64,000 nucleotides of DNA from Bradyrhizobium diazoefficiens (GCF_016599855.1 NZ_CP067041.1:3720001-3784000), one strand, 5' to 3'; counted from the first letter of the stretch, positions 28,038 through 36,137 are shown. The notes: generated by a model not told the origin, from the letters alone. Numbers and translations are program-made.

Positions 28038-28196
28038 CCGGTCCCCCGATCGCAAGTCCGCAAATGACGTCCGGCGCCTGGCACGGACGTTCAAAAGCTG
28101 ATCCCGCAATTGGGCCGCGATAGGGCAGCGATGCGGAGGCAGGGCGGCCGGAGAATGCAGGCCCGCCGAAGGGGAGGATCGTGGTCACGGCCGAGT

Positions 28197-28823
28197 TCAG
28201 GCCGCCTGCGGGGCGGCCCGGCGCACGACAAGGCGCACGAGATCGTCTCGCGGCTGCTCTTGGGCGAATTTGACCGCAAAGCCATCGTCGAATTTGCGGA
28301 TGACGCGCCCGACACAGGCGCCGATGGCAAGCGGGGTTCCGACCGGTGGATCGTATTCGCACGAGATCGCGACGCCGGTCGTGGAGACATCGATGATGAA
28401 GCAGGGACTGGTACTGCCGTCGGCGAGCGTCAGGACGGTATGCGAGGCCTGCGGGACGAAGCGCGCATCGCGCCGCAGCTCCTGGACGCTGTCGTCCTTC
28501 TGCTTCTTTTCGAGCCAGATCAGCTTTTCCGACATCCAGGCGCGGCGCGCCCGCGTCATGTCGAGCTCCATCAGAAAACCGGATTTCAGCATCGCGCTGA
28601 TGGTGCCCTGGAACTCGCCGAAATCCTGGAAATAGGTCGTCACACGCTCGCCGATCTTGCCGACGACCGGCACGTCCACGATCATACGGAACGGCGAGAC
28701 GCGCTTTGTGCGGCAGGCAAACTTGCGCAGCTTGCCCTCACAATCGTACCAGCGATGCAGCGAATAGCTGCCGCTCACGCTCACTTCCACTGCTCGCTGC
28801 CGGAGGAACTCTGCGACGGACAT
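28197..28823 (-). CDS. PilZ domain protein with probable tandem PilZ folds
   Basis: 208 residues from ATG 28823. The C-terminal half (RRDARFVPQASHTVLTL ... CFIIDVSTTGVAISCEY) is a PilZ domain with the R-x3-R and D-x-S-x2-G cyclic-di-GMP pattern (RRDAR, DVSTTG). The N-terminal half (ACRTKRVSPFRMIV ... GTISAMLKSGFLMELDM) looks like a degenerate second PilZ without the full binding residues. Two further PilZ genes lie at 29381 and 35515. Confidence 0.82.
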   Translation of the reverse strand: MSVAEFLRQRAVEVSVSGSYSLHRWYDCEGKLRKFACRTKRVSPFRMIVDVPVVGKIGERVTTYFQDFGEFQGTISAMLKSGFLMELDMTRARRAWMSEKLIWLEKKQKDDSVQELRRDARFVPQASHTVLTLADGSTSPCFIIDVSTTGVAISCEYDPPVGTPLAIGACVGRVIRKFDDGFAVKFAQEQPRDDLVRLVVRRAAPQAA

Positions 28824-29380
28824 AGGCGCCAAATGATGTTTCGGATTGTTTCCCGTATTTCCACGGTAGCAATCAAATTCTAAGCAAATGATACCGGGGC
28901 TCGGGAGCAGGGGTAAATTTCCGGTAAATGGACGGCGCGGTAATGTGCCGGGGGGCGGCGGCAAAACGTCCCGGCTATCGGGCGCACAGGTTCACAACCA
29001 CGGCGGCACTCTATCCCGCCGTGAGCGGTGCGAAACAGCTTTGAGGGCGAGCGGTGAGCGGAATGGAGCGGGGACTGCTTGGCGCTCCCTAGCGGAATCG
29101 AACCGCTCTCTCCACCGTGAAAGGGTGGCGTCCTAACCGATAGACGAAGGGAGCAAACGCAAGGCCAGGCCGCATGTGGCGACAGGCCCGCTGGCCGCCC
29201 GAGTCGGGCCCGGTGGCTTGCAGCGGGCGAACCTATAGTGGCCTTTGGGTCTGTGGGCAAGCCGTTCCGGAACGCTCTTTTGGCGGCGGTGGATAGCCTG
29301 CCCCGTGACTGTTCGGACGGCGATTTCAACGATTTCTTAGGGTTCCCTGAGTTAGCGCTGGGGCGGGAGATCTTTCGCCA
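28824..29380. other. Intergenic region holding tRNA-Glu
   Basis: Apart from the tRNA at 29080-29154 nothing is recognised. The first 250 bases, upstream of the PilZ gene, contain only low-quality open frames. Confidence 0.5.
29080..29154 (-). tRNA. tRNA-Glu (anticodon TTC)
   Basis: Read on the minus strand the gene starts GCTCCCTTCGTCTATCGG, has anticodon loop CTTTCAC within CCACC/GGTGG, T-arm GCGGTTCGATTCCGC, closes with AGGGAGC and has an encoded CCA. All four arms pair. No duplicated 3' end was seen nearby, so there is no sign of an integrated element using it. Confidence 0.96.
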
Positions 29381-29635
29381 ATGCCACAGCCCAAGAAGCG
29401 CGCAGATCGCAAACTGCTGGCGCAGCATGCCTGGATCACGCTCGACGGCGGATTCGCGGCACGGCATTGCCTGGTCCGGGATATCTCGTCTTCGGGCGCC
29501 AGGATCACGCTGGACGAGGATGCGAGCCAGCTGCCGGGCGTAATCCGGCTGGCCTTTGCGCGGGATGCGCGGACGGGGCGGAGCTGCCAGGTGGTCTGGC
29601 ACCGCGGCAAGTCGGCCGGCATCAAGTTCCTCTGA
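29381..29635 (+). CDS. PilZ domain protein
   Basis: 84 residues, a single PilZ domain. It opens with a basic stretch (KKRADRKLLAQHAWITL) and has the signature CLVRDISSSGARITL (D-x-S-x2-G-x-R) and VVWHRGKSAGIKF at the end. The first arginine pair is less typical than in strong cyclic-di-GMP binders. A small secreted protein gene follows 46 bases downstream. Confidence 0.85.
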   Translation: MPQPKKRADRKLLAQHAWITLDGGFAARHCLVRDISSSGARITLDEDASQLPGVIRLAFARDARTGRSCQVVWHRGKSAGIKFL

Positions 29636-29681
29636 CCGCCAACGGATGGCGTCTGGCCCGGGTCCGGGCTACAAGGCGCGG

Positions 29682-29927
29682 ATGCGCCTCGCCGTCCTTT
29701 TCCTGATCTCTCTCGCCCTGACCTCCGCGGCAAAGGCCGAGGACTTGCGCCTTCCGCCCGCCGGGCAGACCCGGTCCGGCAAGATGCTGCCGCTGAAGGG
29801 CACCGCCGGGACAGCGAAGGCCAACGGCTGCGCCTCCTATGGTCCGGGCTTCTCCATGGTCGAGGCGACCGGGACCTGCGTGAAGATCGGCGGCGCGATC
29901 AGCGGCGGCGCCGCGGTCCGGCGCTGA
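29682..29927 (+). CDS. Small secreted protein with a porin N-terminus-like motif
   Basis: 81 residues from ATG 29682. Signal peptide about 1-20 (SLALTSAAKA-ED). The tail GCASYGPGFSMVEATGTCVK, then IGG, closely resembles the start of the mature domain of alphaproteobacterial porins (C-x-x-G-x-GF-x-x-x-x-GT-x-TCVKIGG) and keeps both cysteines, but the protein stops just after. It may be a truncated porin or a free-standing motif protein. Function unknown. Confidence 0.72.
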   Translation: MRLAVLFLISLALTSAAKAEDLRLPPAGQTRSGKMLPLKGTAGTAKANGCASYGPGFSMVEATGTCVKIGGAISGGAAVRR

Positions 29928-29952
29928 GGGGCCGTCGCCCAAACAAAAACGC

Positions 29953-29979
29953 GAAAACAACCCCATGCACAGTAGCCGG
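29953..29979. repeat. Dispersed hairpin repeat, copy 2 (inverted)
   Basis: 27 bases that are the exact reverse complement of 12153-12179 (contains AACAACCCCATGCACAG). Copy 2 lies between the small secreted gene and the GST gene and lacks the extra arm that gives copy 1 its hairpin. Confidence 0.8.
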
Positions 29980-30050
29980 CACGCGCAGGCGGTTTGCGCG
30001 GCAATAGCGATTCCGGGCGATCTCGCCGTACCTTAAGCCAGATCAGCGGC

Positions 30051-30689
30051 TCACGACATCGGCGGGGCCACGTGCTGGGCAAATCCGTCCCGCTTGCCGA
30101 GCTCGGCGAGCCACCGCGTCAGGTTCGGCTGCGCCGGCCGGGTGATGCCCTCGACCCCGAGCCAGCGCCGCGCATAGGCGCCGATCGCGATGTCGGCGAG
30201 CGTGAACTGGTCGCCCTCCATGAAGCGCCGCGTGGCGAGCAGGCGGTCGGCGATCGCCCAGACCTCGGCGGCCGTATCGGCATCCTGCTGGATCTTGATC
30301 ACGTCGCGCTCGGCGGGCGCCGTGCGCACGATGCCCCGGAACACCGGACGGTCGACCGGCTGCACCGTCGACAGCGTCCAGTCGAGCCAGCGGTCGACGC
30401 TGGCGCGCAGCTTCGGCGCCTCCGGATAGATCGGCGTGCCGCGCCCATGCGCCAGACAAAGATAGCGCATGATCGAATTGGATTCCCATAAGGTGAAGTC
30501 GCCCTCGACCAGCGTCGGAATCCGCGCGTTGGGATTCATCGCGAGATACTCGGCCTCGCGGGTCTTGCCGTATTGCATGCCGGCGTCGATGCGCTCGTAG
30601 GCGAGGCCAAGCTCAGTGAGGCACCACAGCACCTTCTGCACGTTGACCGAATTGGCGCGGCCCCAGATCGTCAGCTTGTGCTCCGGCAT
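30051..30689 (-). CDS. Glutathione S-transferase family protein
   Basis: 212 residues from ATG 30689. The thioredoxin-like N-terminal domain has LTIWGRANSVNVQKVLW (Ser/Asn in the catalytic turn), the cis-proline segment NARIPTLVEGDFTLWESNSI, and an all-helical C-terminal domain with FTLADIAIGAYARRW. It resembles the beta/theta-like bacterial GSTs. It conjugates or reduces with glutathione in the cytoplasm; substrate unknown. Confidence 0.9.
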   Translation of the reverse strand: MPEHKLTIWGRANSVNVQKVLWCLTELGLAYERIDAGMQYGKTREAEYLAMNPNARIPTLVEGDFTLWESNSIMRYLCLAHGRGTPIYPEAPKLRASVDRWLDWTLSTVQPVDRPVFRGIVRTAPAERDVIKIQQDADTAAEVWAIADRLLATRRFMEGDQFTLADIAIGAYARRWLGVEGITRPAQPNLTRWLAELGKRDGFAQHVAPPMS

Positions 30690-30788
30690 GAAACTCCTCC
30701 CGCGCGTTTTTTCGATGTCGCATCCCAACGCGGGTGATAGCGGAATTTCGGCCGGCGGAGGACGCGCATTGCGGCGCGCCTCTCATGC

Positions 30789-30817
30789 AAAAAGCTCCGC
30801 CCGAGGCGGAGCTTTTC
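30789..30817. terminator. Bidirectional intrinsic terminator
   Basis: A 12-base stem AAAAGCTCCGCC/GGCGGAGCTTTT with a short loop, with A-run on one side and T-run on the other. It lies after the small membrane peptide gene on the minus strand. Confidence 0.8.
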
Positions 30818-30835
30818 GTCATCGTGCGCCTGAAT

Positions 30836-30916
30836 TCAGTGACCGAAGAACAGCCACAACAGAATGATCACCGGGATCGGCACGCCCAGCAGCCACAACA
30901 GAATTCCGCGTCCCAT
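30836..30916 (-). CDS. 26-residue membrane peptide
   Basis: ATG at 30916 with the strong ribosome site AAGGAGG seven bases upstream and stop TGA at 30836. The product starts MGRGILLWLLGVPIPVII and is a single membrane helix with a central Pro-x-Pro and a WLFFGH end. A terminator follows at 30789-30817, so the transcript unit is complete. Tiny peptides of this type are common in alphaproteobacteria; function unknown. A near-consensus EcfG promoter lies at 30950-30974. Confidence 0.75.
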   Translation of the reverse strand: MGRGILLWLLGVPIPVIILLWLFFGH

Positions 30917-30949
30917 CGCGTCCTCCTTCAATTGTATTGTCGGAAGGAC

Positions 30950-30974
30950 AACCTCGATGGCGAGGGCTGGTTCC
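30950..30974 (-). promoter_or_regulatory. EcfG-like promoter of the 26-residue peptide
   Basis: Minus strand: GGAAC (30974-30970), 16-base spacer, GGTT (30953-30950). It differs from the consensus only at the first base of CGTT. It ends 33 bases before the ATG at 30916. Confidence 0.5.
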
Positions 30975-30987
30975 CGTGGCGCGGCCT

Positions 30988-31440
30988 TTACCAATGGCCG
31001 GTGTTGGGCATCGACAACCAGGGTTCCTGCGGCGGCTTCGGCTCGCCCTTCTGCAACAATTCGATCGAGTGCAGATCGGGCGAGCGGACGAAGGCCATGT
31101 TGCCGTCGCGCGGCGGCCGGTTGATGGTGATGCCGGCCTTTTGCAGCTTCTCGCAGGTGGCGTAGATGTCGTCGACCTCATAGGCGAGATGGCCGAAGAA
31201 GCGGTCCTCGCCGTACTTCTCCTCGTCCCAATTCCAGGTGAGCTCGACCAGCGGCGCGCCGCGCGTCTGCGGCTGCTTTTTCAGCGCCTCGAGATCGTCA
31301 TCCGAGCACAGGAACACCAGCGTGAAGCGCCCCTTGTCGTTCTCGATCCGCCGCACCTCCTTCAGCCCCAGCGCATCCTGATAAAACTTCAGCGCAACAT
31401 CGAGATTGCGCACGCGCAGCATGGTGTGGAGATATCGCAT
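30988..31440 (-). CDS. gloA: VOC family lactoylglutathione lyase (glyoxalase I)
   Basis: 150 residues with two glyoxalase modules. MRYLHTMLRVRNLDVALKFY opens the first, and the second has FFGHLAYEVDDIYATCEKL and PDLHSIELLQKG, which supply the metal-binding His and Glu. It isomerises the hemithioacetal of methylglyoxal and glutathione. Length and motifs match bacterial GloA. Confidence 0.9.
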   Translation of the reverse strand: MRYLHTMLRVRNLDVALKFYQDALGLKEVRRIENDKGRFTLVFLCSDDDLEALKKQPQTRGAPLVELTWNWDEEKYGEDRFFGHLAYEVDDIYATCEKLQKAGITINRPPRDGNMAFVRSPDLHSIELLQKGEPKPPQEPWLSMPNTGHW

Positions 31441-31719
31441 GGTTGTTGCTCCCTGGGTGGATGGAGGGATTTTGGTTTGGGCCGGGACGGCCGGGTAGGA
31501 GATAGCAGGAAATGGAGAGGAGGGGCAGGGGGCGGATGCACGTGTGCGTGAGGACGAAACGGCTGGTAAGGCAGATCAGCCAATCGGGATTGAGGCCGCG
31601 GATATGGGGGAGACGGCAATAAAGTTAATGCGCTGTCACTGTATCAATGTCGTGATCATGATGGGCGGTGCGCCTCAAAGCGCAATAGGAGCCGGGCTAG
31701 TACGTCTTGCAGATAGCTC

Positions 31720-32349
31720 TTAGCTGTTGGCGATGAAGCCTTCGTCTGCAACGGTCTTGTCGATTGTCCTCGCCATCAGTTCTTTCAGCGAGTCTTCGAA
31801 ATTCGTATGATCGTTCTGCTTGAAATGCTTGGCAAGTCCGTACGCGAACGTCCCCAAATCCATCGACGCGCGTCCAAAGGATGCAGCCGCTACCTTGAGT
31901 TCCTCGCGATGAAACAATGTTGTCGTCCTGAATAGCGCGTTTGGATTGAAGATTGCTGGCCTGAGAGCAAATCTGCGACCTTCGGGTTCGCTCATTGATA
32001 TCAGCACCTGAAAGTGTGCGAGTTGGTTTCTGCGTCTGCGCCGTTCGTCGACAGTATTCTTGAGGGCGTCCCATGCAGCGAGCAATCTCCGCTGCGGATC
32101 ATGGTGACCGTCGCCCATCCCGAAAAGTAGTCTGAACCGGACCGCGGAATCGGTCATGCTGATCTTGCCTTCCGGTGCCTGGATCGCGTAGTAGGCAGCT
32201 TGGGCTGCGACGTTCGAAGTCCGCATTTCATGAGCCTTCGCGATGGCTGTTGCATAAACCTCGTATAGGCCATCCTCTACGTGCGACCACTGGGCAATAC
32301 ATCGCCCCAGATTTTCGTAGAATCCTGATTGTTCTTCGACGGGTGTCAT
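31720..32349 (-). CDS. HEPN-like hypothetical protein
   Basis: 209 residues from ATG 32349; mostly helical. The segment RRRRNQLAHFQV holds R107-N-Q-L-A-H112, the R-x4-H pattern of HEPN ribonucleases, preceded by LGRCIAQWSHVEDGLYEVYATAI, a helix typical of the family. HEPN proteins often act as RNA-cutting toxins in defence or toxin-antitoxin systems. No antitoxin is obvious next to it. The gene opens the AT-richer accessory stretch. Family assignment rests on a short motif. Confidence 0.6.
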   Translation of the reverse strand: MTPVEEQSGFYENLGRCIAQWSHVEDGLYEVYATAIAKAHEMRTSNVAAQAAYYAIQAPEGKISMTDSAVRFRLLFGMGDGHHDPQRRLLAAWDALKNTVDERRRRRNQLAHFQVLISMSEPEGRRFALRPAIFNPNALFRTTTLFHREELKVAAASFGRASMDLGTFAYGLAKHFKQNDHTNFEDSLKELMARTIDKTVADEGFIANS

Positions 32350-32593
32350 TGCGGCTCCGGAAATCGAACACAGTTGGGCTGGCAATGCATGGGCGCAGTC
32401 CGGATAGCATGGCTCGTTTCATCGTGGCCCAGTCCCCACCGTGTCACCCAAGATCTACGTGGGAATTGGGGGCGGATGGAAATTCCTGTCAGACCGGCGC
32501 GGTATCGGTAACGCCGGGCAACGTCATTTTGTCACCGTAAGCCTGAGGTCAACCGGCTCTTCGCAAAGCCGCGCGCAAGCTTCTTCTTGTTGG

Positions 32594-33497
32594 TCATCCA
32601 ACATTGAAGCCATAGTGTTGTAGAATCCATTTGGTGGCTGTCCGCTTGGCAACGTCAATACCGACCTTCAATCCTTCTTTGCTTACGTAGGATGCCGTGT
32701 CGCTAAGCCAATTCTTCGTTCGCTGTCCAAGAGTTGGCTTACCCCCGGCCTCAGCTGCATCTGCGTCCATTTCCTTTTTGAGCGACCCAATCGCCTTTTT
32801 GTCCAAGCCAAGCTGCTCAAGAGCTTTCCTGAGTTGATCGTGTCTGCCTTCCTCGACTGTGATTGAACCGATCTGAGCAAAGTTCTCCGCGTTCGCGGCG
32901 ATGACTACATTGCCGCCATATATGTGATTGATAACCGATTGGTCGATTTTCCCACTGGCAAGTCCCCGATCGGCAGCTGGAGCGCTTGCAGCTTCTTCCT
33001 TCAGCTCGAGGGTTAGCTGTAAGATTCGCGTTCTAACCGTGTCGGTCATCGATACAATCGCCGTTCCTGCGATGTCCTGGTATGCGCTTATCATCCTCAT
33101 ACCTTGGAAAAACTGGTGTGCATAAATCGCAACTAGCTCGGGGGGCCAAGGCATTCTTCCGCCGTTGGGCTTTCCCTCCGCGTCTTTACCCGTGTCGTAG
33201 GCTGCGATCGGTTGCATCAAGGGGGACGTCTCGGCTCAATGCTTATGGTCATCATCTAGGACCGTGACCGCAAGCTGAGCGTTCTTGAGCGACGAGCCGG
33301 CAGGACCAATAAAGCTGCCGAGGGCTCTAACCCGAACCCGCCTGTAGTCAGGTAGAGAAGCCAAGTTCCGACTCTGCCCAGGCCTTAAGCTTGTCGTTCC
33401 TAAGCTCGTGGGCAAGGAGCAGACACCTGCGGAGCAAGCTAGGCAGGCTGGTCCCGTCATCGATTGCGGCCTTGATGATGCCGTCCAATAGCTGCAT
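32594..33497 (-). pseudogene. AbiTii-domain protein, disrupted by a frameshift and a stop codon
   Basis: Three pieces together read like one AbiTii (abortive infection) protein. The start, ATG 33497, gives MQLLDGIIKAAIDDG then LPSLLRRCLLLAHEL. Near 33350-33370 the frame shifts, and the neighbouring frame continues SLPDYRRVRVRALGSFIGP to a TGA at 33236-33238. The same frame then runs on from a TTG at 33220 to 32594 with MPWPPELVAIYAHQFF and DTVRTRILQLTLELK, both typical of the domain. Sequencing error at the shift cannot be excluded, but two lesions suggest decay. Confidence 0.7.
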
Positions 33498-33750
33498 CTG
33501 CCAACCTGGTTAGCGATAGATTGGAAAACTTTTAGCATCTCCTCCTGCGAGCCGTACCGGGCTTCGACGTCTTCGTTCCGTTATACACAAGCGCCCCAAA
33601 TTACGCTGACAGTGAACTCAACCGCAAATAGAAAGAACGAATCGAACCTCTCAATTGTGCTATTATGTCAAATTCGATATGTTGGCCATCCCGGGCTCGA
33701 AGTCGGCACGAACCACGCTCGGTGCTCGGTAAACAGCGGTATTCTCGACT

Positions 33751-34314
33751 ATGACTTACGATTTGCACTATCTCAGCAGGCAATTAGACGAACGCGCCCT
33801 AAAGGCGGCAGAAGAATTTGAGATCGAGGTTGCAAACCTGCTGTCGAGTGCCGGGGTGAATGGGGTTAACAGTAGCCGTACTTATTTGCGCTTTAGCGCT
33901 GCCGGCGCTGATGTTGCGGAGCGCGGGGTCAAGGATGCCATTCAGTTCGCTTACAATTACACCGGCGAACACAACGGCGAGGTGTTCAATCAGGTCTCAT
34001 ATTGCGCGAAGCAGATGGTAGACAAGATCGTAGGAATCGCCCGTTCACGCAACAGCCCTGTCGGAACCGACATCATTAATAAGATGGAGGTCGGGCTTCA
34101 CGAGCGCAACGAAATTATCCTCGACAACTTTCGGCACGGAATGATCGGGAGTGCAAAATTGAAGAACGATGGCGTGATCAACATTGTGCAAAGCAACAGC
34201 CCTGGCGCCGTTCTGCAAGTCGGGTCCGGGAACTTCAACAAATCAGCCTACAACAAAACCCAAGGCTCGCTGGTGCAGGAAATTGACCGGGCGCTGTTGG
34301 GGCCGTTTGAATAA
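33751..34314 (+). CDS. Unknown accessory protein with GAVLQVGSGN motif
   Basis: 187 residues, ATG start, no signal or membrane segment. The first 120 residues are predicted helical; residues 142-163 (GVINIVQSNSPGAVLQVGSG) form a beta-rich segment resembling the short beta motifs found near the end of AbiTii proteins, and the neighbouring broken AbiTii has GGNVVIAANAENFAQIG at the equivalent place. Its last 80 bases overlap, tail to tail, the gene on the other strand. I do not recognise the family. Confidence 0.65.
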   Translation: MTYDLHYLSRQLDERALKAAEEFEIEVANLLSSAGVNGVNSSRTYLRFSAAGADVAERGVKDAIQFAYNYTGEHNGEVFNQVSYCAKQMVDKIVGIARSRNSPVGTDIINKMEVGLHERNEIILDNFRHGMIGSAKLKNDGVINIVQSNSPGAVLQVGSGNFNKSAYNKTQGSLVQEIDRALLGPFE

Positions 34315-34729
34315 TATCCCTGATTGTCTCTATTAGGTCCTCGCGGGCTCTTTGCTCCACTTCATCGTCAGTTGATTGGTAAGGGTACCAAACGCAGCGG
34401 AATTGCCTTTGGTCAAACGGTATTCGTTCGCGATCCTGAGCAATCAGAACGGTGGGAAGGTGAGACGCGTGGCGTATTCCAAGCTCGTAAAACCCATTGG
34501 AGTTCAGTTGAGTTAGGTCGGCGATTACTAAGTCAGCCGACATTACGTGTTCCAAGAAGGCTTCGCCAATGGGAGCGTCGGGCTGGTATTGATAACGTGC
34601 AAGTTCGAATTCAGGGAAGGACCTCAGAGCTGGGACGACAAGGGTCTCAAGGACAGCCTCCGCGCCATTACTTGGAGGGCTATCACCTAGACCCAATGTA
34701 GAAATGTAGACGCAGGTCTTCTCAGCCAT
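34235..34729 (-). CDS. Nucleoside 2-deoxyribosyltransferase/TIR-like fold protein, probable defence effector
   Basis: 164 residues. Residues 64-87 read MSADLVIADLTQLNSNGFYE then LGIRHA, the characteristic D-L-T-x-x-N-x-x-x-F-Y-E-L-G-x-R-H pattern of the deoxyribosyltransferase/TIR-like group seen in many predicted NAD- or nucleotide-cutting immune effectors. An opening VYISTLGLGD loop and PTVLIAQDRERIPFD after the motif fit the same fold. The C-terminal 25 residues are low in protein character and run over the end of the opposite gene. Activity is inferred from fold. Confidence 0.68.
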   Translation of the reverse strand: MAEKTCVYISTLGLGDSPPSNGAEAVLETLVVPALRSFPEFELARYQYQPDAPIGEAFLEHVMSADLVIADLTQLNSNGFYELGIRHASHLPTVLIAQDRERIPFDQRQFRCVWYPYQSTDDEVEQRAREDLIETIRDIIQTAPTAPGQFPAPASLGFCCRLIC

Positions 34730-34842
34730 GAATCACCTGATCAAAAGCCCTCCGAAGAGGGCATGTCAGGCGCCGAGGGTGGGGGAGGAGACGCCGAACC
34801 TCCACAGGCTAGCACACCTGCTGCGGTCTAGAAGAGAGCGCC

Positions 34843-35072
34843 CTAGCCCGCAGGATGACGGACCAACAGCGGTGGACCGCAATCAAGAACTCCAGGTATT
34901 CGAGCAATCGCGTCCATAGTACGCTGTGATCCACGGACTGTACTATGAAAGCGCATCTCCAAGAGATCGTCAGCAATCTTAGTCACAGTGGAACGCGGCA
35001 CCGTCGCGATTATCGCGTCCGCGAGTTGACCGCTTCCGTATCATTCAGCCCTTCGATCAGTCGAACCCGCAT
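34843..35072 (-). pseudogene. Remnant of an unidentified protein, frameshifted
   Basis: ATG 35072 reads MRVRLIEGLNDTEAV then meets a stop; a neighbouring frame continues with GQLADAIIATVPRSTVTKIA and DDLLEMRFHSTVRGSQRTMD to a stop at 34843. Both halves look like protein and suggest a single decayed gene. The family is not recognised. Confidence 0.4.
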
Positions 35073-35383
35073 AAAAGACTGATGAGAGACAACTCCAGCA
35101 AGCGCGGTACCCTGGCCGCCTTCGAGAGCGGTATTCGCGCCGTCAGGCTCCCGAGCTGATCGGCGACGACCTTCATTTCTCCAGACGCGGTTTGTTCGAA
35201 GTGTTGTTGCCCTAGAGATCGAGTTACGGGGTTGTCGGGCTTATAGCCATCCACGATCGCTTCCTGAATCTGCTTCTTGAGCATGTCGGAAGCGGATCGG
35301 TACGTCCCCGGATTCAGAAAGGAGAAGGGGACCGTCTTGTAGAGACTGAGGTCGAACCGAATTCGTTGGTTTTCAAGCTGCAT
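35057..35383 (-). CDS. Hypothetical protein, possibly part of a decayed gene
   Basis: 108 residues from ATG 35383 (MQLENQRIRFDLSLYKTVPF), then a helical, charged region (SDMLKKQIQEAIVDGYKPDN). It ends inside the start of the remnant at 34843-35072, with the reading frames overlapping by 16 bases, so the two may once have been one gene. No domain recognised. Confidence 0.4.
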   Translation of the reverse strand: MQLENQRIRFDLSLYKTVPFSFLNPGTYRSASDMLKKQIQEAIVDGYKPDNPVTRSLGQQHFEQTASGEMKVVADQLGSLTARIPLSKAARVPRLLELSLISLLCGFD

Positions 35384-35514
35384 TGAGCGCTCAAGGATTG
35401 GGCTAGACTGGCTAATTCGCAGAGGTAAACCAGTCGCGCAATGGATGATGGCGCACAATTCGCTCAGGGCCTAGCGCATTATTCGTCATCCCGAGGGGCG
35501 GGCAGATGAGCCTG

Positions 35515-35832
35515 TTACTCGACCAGGGTTTCGCCGCGACGTGCTCTCTTCGCTGCTCTTCCGCGATTGATGAACTGAACGCCGACGCACTCGCCATTGA
35601 CCCAAGCGAGTTCGCAGTGCCGGTAGGCCAGGCCGATGGGTGACAGCACCAGGAAAAATTCCTTCTGGCCGATATCTGTCACTGCGCCATCGATCACCAG
35701 CTTCGCCCCCATCTCAGAGACGTCGTGGATCTTGCAGGCGCGCTGCCATGTGCCGTCGATCGCCATGACGCGAGCTTCGATCGGTCGTTCGAAAGCGACG
35801 CGCCTATCCTTGCGTTGTTCTCCCTCGCTCAT
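35515..35832 (-). CDS. PilZ domain protein
   Basis: 105 residues. The N-terminal RKDRRVAFERPIEARV gives the RxxxR part, and KIHDVSEMGAKLVIDG gives D-x-S-x2-G-x-x. VGVQFINRG closes the fold. It is the clearest cyclic-di-GMP-type PilZ in the window and stands alone. Confidence 0.88.
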   Translation of the reverse strand: MSEGEQRKDRRVAFERPIEARVMAIDGTWQRACKIHDVSEMGAKLVIDGAVTDIGQKEFFLVLSPIGLAYRHCELAWVNGECVGVQFINRGRAAKRARRGETLVE

Positions 35833-36137
35833 CGAAATGCTCGCCGATGCTCCCCAGGCAGCCGTCCAGATTAGGGCAGGAATCTTGATCTTCGGTGAAC
35901 GGCGCGGCGATGCGAAGTCTCCGGGAAGCTGCGGGCGAGGGCGAACGCCCGCCGAGGCGGGGACGAGCGACGAGCAGAATGAAGGCGATCAGCGCCTGTG
36001 TCTGCGACCGCGAGGGGGCGACTCCTCGCAACTGCAGCATAAGTTCACGACTTTACCTGCGTGCGGCAATGCCAGCTTGCGCTCCAGGGCGAGGACCTAG
36101 CACCTGAACCCTTCGCAAGGCCGCGCGACCAAGTTGC
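35833..36137. other. Gene-poor gap
   Basis: 305 bases. A minus-strand frame from 36040 (MLQLRGVAPSRSQTQALIAF) is open but has no ribosome site, poor composition and runs past the PilZ start; I do not accept it as a gene. Nothing else is visible. Confidence 0.45.

Noticed and set aside
29080..29154. tRNA-Glu as attachment site of the accessory stretch
   Set aside because: The island begins 2.5 kb away, and I saw no duplicated tRNA end or integrase.
32500..32610. 29-codon minus-strand frame overlapping the end of the AbiTii gene (MASMLDDQQEEACARL)
   Set aside because: Plausible composition but no ribosome site and too short to judge; may be a shifted tail of AbiTii.
35804..36040. Minus-strand 78-residue frame starting MLQLRGVAP
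   Set aside because: No ribosome site, Arg/Ser/Pro-heavy composition, and overlap with the PilZ start.
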